A stretch of DNA of 13,011 nt, taken from assembly GCA_964511535.1 (NCBI GenBank), contig CAZEFW010000202.1, positions 1 to 13,011 on the forward strand. The letters run 5' to 3'. The notes beneath the pieces were generated by a model that saw only the letters and a list, made by a program, of their open reading frames with translations, did no database searches and was not told where the DNA came from. Position numbers and translations under genes: made by a program. This document shows, piece after piece, positions 7,117-12,995 of the stretch; the first letter of the stretch is position 1, and each line of letters opens with the position of its first letter. The DNA is from CAZCFB01 sp964511535. GTDB lineage: Bacteria > Myxococcota_A > Polyangia > GCA-2747355 > CAZCFB01.

Positions 7117-8654
7117 ACAACGACCCGTCAGAAGCATGCAAAGAGACGGCCGACATCCTGGACCTTGGGACAGAGGACGAGGTCAAGGCGGCGCGGGCGA
7201 GGCTGCACCTGAAGAACTGTGAGACATGCAGAGAGGAGCAGGGCATCGTCGACGAGCTGCGGGACGCAGTGCTGGCCGCGGACGACCGGCTGGACGACCT
7301 GACCCGCGCCCGGGTTCAGGGGCGGCTGGCCGAGACCATGGAGCAGGCATCACGCCAGGCCGAGGCCAGGGCGGCGGCCGGCGGCTCGCGCGGCGTGGGC
7401 AAGGCCCTCGTGGCGGCCGCGGCGGTGGCCGCGCTGGTGGCGGTGGCCGCGCTGCTCTGGGATCGAGCGCCGGCGCCGGAGCCAACGCCGGAGCGCCAGC
7501 TAGCCAGGGCGCCGGCAAAGCCCGAGCAGGGCACGGCGCAGCTGCAGCCGAGCGCCATCCTCTCAGGATCTGACAGGTGGCCCGCCGACGGGCCCGCGCT
7601 GGGCCAGAAGGTGGCCCGCTTGCAGCTGCCCGCCGGGGTGGAGCTGCAGGCGAACCTGGCGCAGGGGGCGAAGATCACCCTGCGCGGACCGCTGGACCTC
7701 AGGGTGCAGGAGGCGGACAGGACCCACACCGAGTTGAAGCTGTCCAGCGGATCGATGGTGGTGGACTACGACGCGAGCAAGGGCAAGCTGCTGCGCATCA
7801 TCTCCCCGGGGGCAGTCACCGAGGTGGTGGGCACCCTGTTTTCAGTTGAAGTGGTGCGGGGCGAGACGCTGGTGTCGGTGGCGCGGGGCAAGGTGCGGGT
7901 GCGCAGCGGGGGCGCCACGGTGGAGGTTGGCCCGGGCCAGACCTGGAGCAGCGGCGAAAAGCGGCTGAGCAGCAGCCCTGCCGCCTATGTCGCGCTGCTG
8001 GAGCGTCACGTGAGCGCAGCCATCGCCGAGACCGCGGTGGCCGAGACGCCGCCGCCGCGGTTGCGGCGGCAGAGGCAGCCACGGCCAGCGCGGCAGCGAC
8101 AGCAGGTTCAGGTGCAGGTGCAGCCGCAGCAGCAGGTGCAGCCTCAGCCTCAGCCTCAGCCCCAGCTGCAGCCTCAGCCTCAGGTGCAGCCTCAGCCTCA
8201 GCCTCAGCCTCAGCCTCAGGTGCAGCCGCAGCAGCAGCAGCAGCCGCAGCAGCAGCAGCAGGTACAGAAGCCGGGGGGTGACGCATCGGCGGCGGCGCTT
8301 TATGCACGGGCCGAGGCGGCGTTGAGCCGCGGGGACCGGGTTGGCGCGAGGAAGATCCTCGGCGCGCTGGTCAGCAAGCACCCCGGCGATCCCCTGGCGA
8401 ACACGGCGCGCTACGAGCTCGCGCTGCTGCTGGTCAAGGCGGCTCAGCCCGACCGCGCCGAGCAGGTGCTCGCTGGCATCCAGGGCGAGCGGCTGGACGA
8501 GCCGGCCCGCTTCCTGCGCTGCCGCATCAAGAAGGACCGCGGCGAGCGCCAGGCGGCCATCGCGTGCTTCCGCGCTTTCCGCAAGCGCTTCCCCACCTCG
8601 CCCCTGGCTGGCAAGGCGGTGGAGCTCACCCTCGATCTGGTGGGCAAGAAGTGA
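7113..8654 (+). CDS. Transmembrane anti-sigma factor: ZAS zinc finger, FecR domain, Pro/Gln arm and TPR domain
   Basis: A 513-residue, apparently single-pass inner-membrane protein. The cytoplasmic N-terminus has the ZAS anti-sigma motif H32-x3-C36-x2-C39 with C9 upstream, which normally binds zinc and holds the sigma factor. One membrane helix lies at ~97-116. The periplasmic part has a FecR domain (~170-280: LQANLAQGAKITLRGP, GSMVVDYD, VVGTLFSVEV, SVARGKVRVR, EVGPGQTW), a Pro/Gln/Val-only arm (~330-385), and two or three TPR-like helix pairs (~390-510). Start ATG 7113 has GGAGG seven bases upstream and overlaps the sigma stop; its own stop overlaps the GTG of the next gene. FecR domains transmit envelope signals to ECF sigma factors. 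Here the fused arm and TPR end suggest contact with a partner away from the inner membrane, perhaps the co-encoded barrel or lipoproteins. The Cys-based finger could be redox-sensitive, as in RsrA, but that is unproven. Confidence 0.88.
   Translation: MNNDPSEACKETADILDLGTEDEVKAARARLHLKNCETCREEQGIVDELRDAVLAADDRLDDLTRARVQGRLAETMEQASRQAEARAAAGGSRGVGKALVAAAAVAALVAVAALLWDRAPAPEPTPERQLARAPAKPEQGTAQLQPSAILSGSDRWPADGPALGQKVARLQLPAGVELQANLAQGAKITLRGPLDLRVQEADRTHTELKLSSGSMVVDYDASKGKLLRIISPGAVTEVVGTLFSVEVVRGETLVSVARGKVRVRSGGATVEVGPGQTWSSGEKRLSSSPAAYVALLERHVSAAIAETAVAETPPPRLRRQRQPRPARQRQQVQVQVQPQQQVQPQPQPQPQLQPQPQVQPQPQPQPQPQVQPQQQQQPQQQQQVQKPGGDASAAALYARAEAALSRGDRVGARKILGALVSKHPGDPLANTARYELALLLVKAAQPDRAEQVLAGIQGERLDEPARFLRCRIKKDRGERQAAIACFRAFRKRFPTSPLAGKAVELTLDLVGKK
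8100..8267 (+). repeat. CAG/CAGCCT tandem repeat coding a Pro-Gln-Val arm
   Basis: About 168 bases built almost entirely of CAG codons alternating with CCT, CCG or GTG (CAGCCT hexamers and CAGCAG runs, with CAGGTG punctuation). They encode residues ~330-385 of the anti-sigma protein, composed only of Q, P, V and one L. All unit sizes are multiples of three, so slippage would change arm length without breaking the frame. Short-read assembly could have collapsed or expanded it. Confidence 0.9.
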
Positions 8655-9004
8655 GGGCGGCCCGCGTCACCCTGGCCGGGCTGCTCTGCCTGGCAGCCGC
8701 CGGCTGCAGCACCGACGTGGTGGACTTCGAGGTCAAGGCGTCCAGCGGGTCGGACCTGGACAGCAGCGGCTGCAAGATGATCGAGGTGCAGTTCGGCCTC
8801 CGCTGCGAGTACTGCTTCAAGGATGGAGTGGACGCCGGGATCAAGGGCAAGTGCGCCAAGCTCGGCTGCCAGCTGGTGGACGCATGGACCGCCGAGTGCA
8901 AGTCATGCTGGTGGAGCGACAATCCCATGAAGGACTGCGTGATTTGCTCCAACAAGTCGGGCATGTACAAGGACACCTGTCATGCCAAGTCGGCGGGACC
9001 ATGA
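8651..9004 (+). CDS. Small cysteine-rich lipoprotein, last gene of the ECF operon
   Basis: A 117-residue predicted lipoprotein. The basic N-terminus RAAR, a hydrophobic core and the lipobox-like LAAAGC place the lipidated cysteine at 19. The mature chain has ten further cysteines in two copies of one pattern: C41-x10-C52-x2-C55-x12-C68 and C73-x9-C83-x2-C86-x9-C96, followed by C99 and C110. The same C..CxxC..C module appears twice in the lipoprotein at 9099, so the two products are related in their modules. The odd cysteine spacing fits disulfide knots or metal sites outside the cytoplasm. The start is GTG 8651, whose GTGA overlaps the anti-sigma stop (coupled translation); the frame is open further upstream, but that part lies inside the anti-sigma gene. 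No family is recognised, and I assign no biochemical function. Confidence 0.8.
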   Translation: MRAARVTLAGLLCLAAAGCSTDVVDFEVKASSGSDLDSSGCKMIEVQFGLRCEYCFKDGVDAGIKGKCAKLGCQLVDAWTAECKSCWWSDNPMKDCVICSNKSGMYKDTCHAKSAGP

Positions 9005-9024
9005 GCTGCCCGACGCACACTAAA

Positions 9025-9055
9025 TTTTTCAAGTTCGGCCGGCCGGACCGACTGT
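9025..9055 (+). promoter_or_regulatory. Two-box candidate ECF promoter of the lysine/cysteine-rich lipoprotein gene
   Basis: TTTTTCAA (9025-9032), 17 bases, GACTGT (9050-9055), matching the pair at 5560-5591. Beyond the second box the likeness continues as CAGG and TG. Transcription would begin near 9062, giving a ~38-base leader that carries GGAGG at 9087-9091, seven bases before the ATG at 9099. This spacing is what a real promoter should give and supports reading the pair as -35 and -10 elements of one sigma factor. Confidence 0.55.
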
Positions 9056-9098
9056 CAGGATGTACACTAAACACGGCGCAGCAACCGGAGGTATCAAC

Positions 9099-9872
9099 AT
9101 GAAGACGAAGTTCGGACTATTGCTCTCCACCCTTGGTGTCCTGGCCCTCATCGCCGCCGGCTGCGGTGACATGGACGATACCGGCGAGGGCGGCGACAAC
9201 GCAGGCCTGTGGGGCAACAAGAGCGGCGGGGGCAGTGGATCCAAGGGCTACCCGGGCAAGGGTGGAACCACCCCGGGCAAGAAGCCCGATCCGGCCAGCT
9301 GCTACAAGGCGTGCCTCGGCAAGGGCGCCAGCTTCGAGGCCTGCAAGAAGGCCTGCTACGGCGGCAAGGATCACGGCAAGAAGGGCTGTGACAAGGGCAA
9401 GGGCCACTGCGGCTGCAAGGGCAAAAAGGGCTACGGCAAGGGCAGCTTCGACCACAAGTGCTACTTCGCCTGCGTGAAGAAGGGCGTGGACAAGGCCAAG
9501 TGCAAGACCTACTGCACCAAGAAGGCCGCCCCGAGCAAGCCCAAGACCGACCCGAAGACCTGCTACAGCGGCTGCGTCAAAAAGGGCGTCGACGCTGCCA
9601 AGTGCAAGGCGTACTGCTTCAAGAAGGACAGCGGCAAGAAGGACACCGGCGCCAATAAGTGCAAGAAGTGGAAGGACGCCAAGACCGGCAAGTACTGCTA
9701 CATCTGCTGGGACGCAAAGGGCAATGTGGTGAAGAAGGGCTGCGAATCGGCCAAGACCAAGACCACCCCCAAGCTGGTCAAGCCGGGCTGCAAGACCTAC
9801 AAGGCCGGCTCCAAGTCCTGCATCGAGTGCTGGGACCAGTACGGCAAGACCGCGGTGAAGTTCTGTAAGTAG
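9099..9872 (+). CDS. Arginine-free, lysine- and cysteine-rich modular lipoprotein
   Basis: A 257-residue predicted lipoprotein; the lipobox ALIAAGC places the lipidated cysteine at 22. A Gly-rich acidic stretch (~23-60) is followed by three copies of CX3C-x9-CX3C (C68-C86, C121-C139, C155-C173), a Lys/Gly/Cys segment (~90-119), and two C-x9-11-C-x2-C-W-D-x9-C modules (C188-C215, C231-C256). In total 23 cysteines lie beyond the lipid site, with about 56 lysines and no arginine at all, striking in a GC-rich genome. Twin CX3C motifs form disulfide-stapled helical hairpins in eukaryotic small Tim proteins and plant alpha-hairpinins; here the likeness is of pattern only. The start is ATG 9099 with GGAGG seven bases upstream. 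It has its own two-box promoter like that of the sigma operon, so it is probably a regulon member. Possible roles are metal binding, cationic surface coat or structural crosslinking, all inference. Confidence 0.85.
   Translation: MKTKFGLLLSTLGVLALIAAGCGDMDDTGEGGDNAGLWGNKSGGGSGSKGYPGKGGTTPGKKPDPASCYKACLGKGASFEACKKACYGGKDHGKKGCDKGKGHCGCKGKKGYGKGSFDHKCYFACVKKGVDKAKCKTYCTKKAAPSKPKTDPKTCYSGCVKKGVDAAKCKAYCFKKDSGKKDTGANKCKKWKDAKTGKYCYICWDAKGNVVKKGCESAKTKTTPKLVKPGCKTYKAGSKSCIECWDQYGKTAVKFCK
9300..9617 (+). repeat. Three copies of a CX3C-x9-CX3C coding module
   Basis: Copies at 9300-9356, 9459-9515 and 9561-9617. Each encodes CYxxC, nine residues containing KG, then CKxxC. Copies two and three are the closest pair (both contain VKKGVD); copy one is more divergent (LGKGAS). 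This points to internal duplication of a 19-residue unit. Confidence 0.85.
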
Positions 9873-9880
9873 CGCCCCGC

Positions 9881-9937
9881 GGTAGACGCGGCATCCTGCC
9901 GCGTTCGTGACACACGCGGCGAGACGCCGCGTCTACC
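9881..9937. repeat. Double-hairpin inverted repeat (REP/BIME-like), possible bidirectional terminator
   Basis: Two perfect 8-bp hairpins lie side by side: ACGCGGCA-TCC-TGCCGCGT (9886-9904) and ACGCGGCG-AGA-CGCCGCGT (9914-9932). The outer sequences also pair over 12 bases: GGTAGACGCGGC (9881-9892) with GCCGCGTCTACC (9926-9937), extendable by one C-G pair. The element fills the 87-base gap between convergent genes ending at 9872 and 9960. It has no T-tract, so it resembles a dispersed palindromic element more than a textbook terminator, although it may stop transcription both ways. Confidence 0.75.
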
Positions 9938-9943
9938 GTCGCA

Positions 9944-9957
9944 CCTCAAGCCTCAAG
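9944..9957. repeat. CCTCAAG heptamer, two copies
   Basis: CCTCAAG occurs twice in tandem, just beyond the 3' end of the FAD oxidoreductase gene. The same 14 bases recur in the same orientation at 12996-13009, beyond the other end of the three-gene minus-strand operon. Confidence 0.7.
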
Positions 9958-9959
9958 TC

Positions 9960-11309
9960 TCATGCCTGGCCGCCGCCAGGCGGCCCCACCATCTGCCCCG
10001 CCAGCTTGACCACCTCGTTGTTGTTCAGCGTCGCGCACGACAGCATCGACGTGTTGACCAGCGTGAAGGGCCCCTCCAGCGAGGGGAGCGGCGGCTGGAC
10101 GATTTTGCCGTGGCGCACCAGGGGCAGGGGCTGGACGAAGCGCGCCCGGTGAATGCCCACGTAGCGGGCGTCCCGCCGGCGAAAGCGCGGGAACAGCTGC
10201 TTCAGGCCCCGGTCGAGCATCGGCCCGATGAGGGCCTCGTCGTCGGCGTCGAAGCGCGCGTCGGCGCTGTCCATGTACTGCGGCAGGTACACCAGCGACA
10301 GCCCGTCAGTCTCGGCAGCTCGGTCCACCAGGTTGGTCATCTCCACCAGCCCGGTGAGCTGCACTCGCTCGTCGCCGATGTTGAGCACGTAGTACGGGGT
10401 CAGCGGCTCGGGCAGCGCCAGGGTCAGGCACGCCACGCCCAGGTACGCCTCGGCAGTGGGGAAGTCTCGCGCCGCCTGCTGCACCACCTGGCTGTGCGCG
10501 CCCCGGGCCAGGCGCGCGGCCAGGCCGGTGGGCCCGGTGAACAGCACCCGGTCGAAGGTCGCCTCCACATCCTCCCCCTGGCGGCCCATGAAACGCACCC
10601 GGCTGCCGCCTGAGTCCTCCGGCGCGATCCACCGCGCCGGCGCGCCCACCCGCACCATGCCACCCGAGGCCTCGATGGCGGCAGCGAAGCGCTCCAGGAT
10701 CCGCCCGTAGCCACCGCTGACATAGCCCAGCTTCTCGGCGTTGTCCGCCCCGGAGCGCGCGCCGAACAGTCGCGTCAACGTCGCCCAGATGAACACGGCG
10801 GCCACCTTGTCGTGGTACGGCCCGAACTTGGCCCGCAGCAGCGGCCGCCAGAACACCTCGTATCCCCGCCGCCCGCAGATCTTGCTCAGCCACACCTCGG
10901 CGGTCTGCCCGAACAGCTTCATCGGGTCGGCCCCCCGGGTGGCGTACATGATCAACGCGCCCAACCGCGCCTTGTCCAGCAGCGACAGCAGCGGGAAGCG
11001 CAGCCAGTCGCCGCTGCCGTTCATGTCGTAGGTCACGCCGTCGGCGTAGTAGCCGGTGCCGGTCTTGGACCAGCGCAGCTCCGACGACAGCCCCAACTCA
11101 TCCAGCAGCGACAGCAGCGCCGTGTCCTGGGGCAGGATGCAGTGGTAGAACCGGTCCCAGACGAACGCGCCGTAGTCATGGGCGCAGGCCAGGCCGCCCA
11201 GCTGCGGGGCGGCCTCCAGCAGCGTGACCCGGTCGCCGGCCTGGGCCAGGCGCAGCGCCAGGGTCAGGCCGAGCACGCCGCCGCCCACCACCGCGGTGGA
11301 GCGGCTCAT
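9960..11309 (-). CDS. FAD-dependent amine-oxidase-like oxidoreductase (sugar/isoprenoid cluster type)
   Basis: A 449-residue protein with an N-terminal Rossmann FAD-binding fold: STAVVGGGVLGLTLALRLAQAG has the GxGxxG-type loop (G9-G14), E32 in LLEA should bind the ribose, and LGGLA (37-41) is the second FAD motif of amine oxidase/protoporphyrinogen oxidase relatives. A C-terminal FAD motif may be represented by the STSMLSCATLNNN-type segment near the end. No signal peptide or membrane helix is obvious. Relatives with this architecture often sit in surface-glycan clusters (UDP-galactopyranose-mutase-like or desaturase-like proteins), but the substrate cannot be read from the sequence. The start ATG (11307-11309) overlaps the upstream acyltransferase stop as ATGA, so it is the third gene of a coupled operon. 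Its 3' end faces the double hairpin. Confidence 0.85.
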   Translation of the reverse strand: MSRSTAVVGGGVLGLTLALRLAQAGDRVTLLEAAPQLGGLACAHDYGAFVWDRFYHCILPQDTALLSLLDELGLSSELRWSKTGTGYYADGVTYDMNGSGDWLRFPLLSLLDKARLGALIMYATRGADPMKLFGQTAEVWLSKICGRRGYEVFWRPLLRAKFGPYHDKVAAVFIWATLTRLFGARSGADNAEKLGYVSGGYGRILERFAAAIEASGGMVRVGAPARWIAPEDSGGSRVRFMGRQGEDVEATFDRVLFTGPTGLAARLARGAHSQVVQQAARDFPTAEAYLGVACLTLALPEPLTPYYVLNIGDERVQLTGLVEMTNLVDRAAETDGLSLVYLPQYMDSADARFDADDEALIGPMLDRGLKQLFPRFRRRDARYVGIHRARFVQPLPLVRHGKIVQPPLPSLEGPFTLVNTSMLSCATLNNNEVVKLAGQMVGPPGGGQA

Positions 11310-11950
11310 GGGACGGGTCTGTCCTGCACCAGCACCGGCCCCTTCTTGCTGTACACCTTGTACACCCGGCCGCAGCGGTGGCAGGTGTGCTTGGAGCCCG
11401 ACTTCGGCTTGTCGCTCAACCGCACCAGCGGCGGCCCGCACTGGCAGAGCCAGGCCACGTGGCGCGCCGGGCTGCCGATGACCAGCGCGTGGGCCGGCAC
11501 GTCCCGGGTCACCACCGAGCCCATGCCCACCATGGAGAACTCGCCCAGGGTCAGCCCGGGCCCGATGATGGCGCCGGCGCCGGTGGTCACCCCGCGGCAG
11601 ACCAGCGTGTCCTCGGTCTCCTCGGTGACGTCCGAGGTCTCCAGCCCGGTCAGGTCCACGTCGCCCGAGCGGGGGAACCGGTCGTTGGTGAAGATGGTGT
11701 GGGCCGAGAGCATGACGAAGTCCTCCACCGTCACGCCGGCGCACACGTACACCGCGGTGTTCATCTTGACGTAGTTGCCCACCGGCACGTCGTAGGCGAT
11801 GTAGGTCTTGTCGCCGATGATGCAGTCATGGCCGATGCGGGCGCCGTGGCGGATGTGGGCGTTGTCCCACACCTTGGTCCCCTCGCCCAGGCGCACCCCC
11901 TTCTCGATGATGGCGGTGGGATGCGCCAGGCCCTGGTCGTAGACGTTCAT
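11306..11950 (-). CDS. Hexapeptide-repeat sugar acyltransferase (WlbB/WbpD-like) with zinc-ribbon-like C-terminus
   Basis: A 214-residue left-handed beta-helix acyltransferase. Hexapeptide-type repeats run from HPTAIIEKGVRLGEGTKVWD to about residue 162 (VRLGEG, ARIGHD, CIIGDK, VPVGNY, GVTVED, AIIGPG, LTLGEF), ending in the family-typical VIGSPAR. The loop TIFTNDRFPR (85-94) corresponds to the FTND/FTN..NPR loop of WbpD/WlbB N-acetyltransferases, which use acetyl-CoA to acetylate a 3-amino sugar nucleotide. After the helix, C169-x-C171 and C190-x2-C193 look like a four-cysteine zinc ribbon, longer and more complete than in WbpD. The start is ATG 11948-11950 with GGAGG nine bases upstream; it begins five bases after the dehydrogenase stop and its own stop overlaps the next start. 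Pairing with a Gfo/Idh enzyme supports a role in amino-sugar or diamino-uronate synthesis; the precise sugar is not determined. Confidence 0.9.
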   Translation of the reverse strand: MNVYDQGLAHPTAIIEKGVRLGEGTKVWDNAHIRHGARIGHDCIIGDKTYIAYDVPVGNYVKMNTAVYVCAGVTVEDFVMLSAHTIFTNDRFPRSGDVDLTGLETSDVTEETEDTLVCRGVTTGAGAIIGPGLTLGEFSMVGMGSVVTRDVPAHALVIGSPARHVAWLCQCGPPLVRLSDKPKSGSKHTCHRCGRVYKVYSKKGPVLVQDRPVP

Positions 11951-11955
11951 GGCAT

Positions 11956-12945
11956 CTAACCTCCGTTGACCTTGACCCACTCGCCGCCACCCATGGAGCG
12001 GTAGGCCGCCTCGATCACCTGCACCGACGCCAGCGCGGCCTCGGGGCTGATGAGCGGCTGCTCGGTACCGCGCACGGTCCCGATGAAGTTGTTGATCTGG
12101 CCGCTGAAGGCCGCCACCTTGTTGTACCCGGAGCCGAACTCGGTCCAGCGCGGCGAGCCCTCCTGCTTGTAGCGCGACCCCTGCCAGCCCACGAGGATGA
12201 TCCCCTCGGTGCCGTAGATGTTGATGTAGGTCTCGGCGTTGTTGTTGATGCTCCAGCTCAGGTCCACCGAGCCGATGGTGCCGGCGTCGGTGCGGAAGTG
12301 CATGTGCACCGTGTCCTCCACGTCGAGCTCCTGGGCGGCGATGCCCGCCTGGGCCTCCACCGACTCCAGCGGCCCGAGCAGGTAGCGCGCGATGTCCACC
12401 GAGTGCGAGCCGTTGTCGATGAGCACGCCGCCGCCGCTGACCTTTGCGTCGCTGTTCCAGCGGTCGCCCATGGGCACCTTGCCGCAGAAAGCGTTCTGGT
12501 AGATCACCACCTTGCCCAGCAGCCCGCTGTCGAGCAGCGCCTTGGCCCGGATCACGTCGTCCACGTAGCGGAACTTGGACGCCATCATCAGGGTCAGGCC
12601 CTTCTCCCGCGCCTTGGCCACCATGGCGGCCGCCTCGGCGCTGGTGGGGGTCAGCGGCTTCTCGCACAGCACGTGCACGCCGTTGTCCAGGAAGTAGTTT
12701 GCGATGTCCGCGTGGTGGTTTGGCGGCGCGCAGATGATGGCCGCGTCCAGGCCCTCGAGCAGCGCCGGATCCTTGTGATCGGAGTAGTAGCTGGCCGAGA
12801 AGCGCTCGGCGGCCGACCGCCCCGCGTCTTCCCTCGGCTCCACGATGGCCGCCAGGTTGGCCGCCTCCACCTGCTCCAGTCCGTCCAGGTGCGTCTGCGC
12901 GATGCGCCCCGCGCCCACCAGTGCAAAGTTCATTTTTTCGCTCAT
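11956..12945 (-). CDS. Gfo/Idh/MocA-family NAD(P)-dependent sugar dehydrogenase (WlbA/WbpB-like)
   Basis: A 329-residue cytoplasmic oxidoreductase. The N-terminal Rossmann fold has GAGRIA (11-16), followed by the family signature CEKPL (94-98; K96 in the active site) and GGGVLIDNGSHSVD (171-184), whose D177 and H181 match the conserved Gfo/Idh/MocA active-site pair. The C-terminal alpha/beta domain includes the expected GTEG turn (245-248). Length is normal for the family. The start is ATG at 12943-12945 because AGAGGAGA lies five bases upstream; ATG 12931-12933 is less likely, and the open frame further upstream to 13008 has no suitable ribosome site. Together with the acyltransferase next door it resembles the WlbA/WlbB (WbpB/WbpD) pair, where the dehydrogenase oxidises C3 of a UDP-HexNAc uronate before transamination. 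No aminotransferase is visible within the window, so that assignment stays tentative. Confidence 0.92.
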   Translation of the reverse strand: MSEKMNFALVGAGRIAQTHLDGLEQVEAANLAAIVEPREDAGRSAAERFSASYYSDHKDPALLEGLDAAIICAPPNHHADIANYFLDNGVHVLCEKPLTPTSAEAAAMVAKAREKGLTLMMASKFRYVDDVIRAKALLDSGLLGKVVIYQNAFCGKVPMGDRWNSDAKVSGGGVLIDNGSHSVDIARYLLGPLESVEAQAGIAAQELDVEDTVHMHFRTDAGTIGSVDLSWSINNNAETYINIYGTEGIILVGWQGSRYKQEGSPRWTEFGSGYNKVAAFSGQINNFIGTVRGTEQPLISPEAALASVQVIEAAYRSMGGGEWVKVNGG

Positions 12946-12967
12946 GTCTGTCTCCTCTTCCGGCCAC

Positions 12968-12982
12968 GGCCGCGAAGCGGCC
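12968..12982 (-). other. Short hairpin in the leader of the sugar operon
   Basis: Reading the minus strand, GGCCGC-TTC-GCGGCC (6-bp stem, 3-base loop) lies about 20 bases upstream of the dehydrogenase ATG and just before its Shine-Dalgarno. It could be part of the 5' leader or the terminator of a gene beyond the window; no T-tract follows, and nothing more can be said. Confidence 0.4.
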
Positions 12983-12995
12983 AAGAGCCATTTAC

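Noticed and set aside
8100..8267. Could the repeat be a CRISPR array?
   Set aside because: Units are 3 or 6 bases without spacers and stay in frame within a coding gene.
7842..8381. Minus-strand frame with long Leu/Arg/His runs
   Set aside because: It is simply the complement of the CAG/CAGCCT repeat of the anti-sigma gene.
8564..8650. Longer N-terminus for the small lipoprotein
   Set aside because: It would lie wholly inside the anti-sigma gene in another frame and would bury the lipobox; the GTG at 8651 gives a proper lipoprotein signal and overlap coupling.
9060..9098. Longer N-terminus (13 extra residues) for the 9099 lipoprotein
   Set aside because: The ATG at 9099 has GGAGG at ideal distance and starts a clean lipoprotein signal, while the upstream ATG would lie at or before the predicted transcription start.
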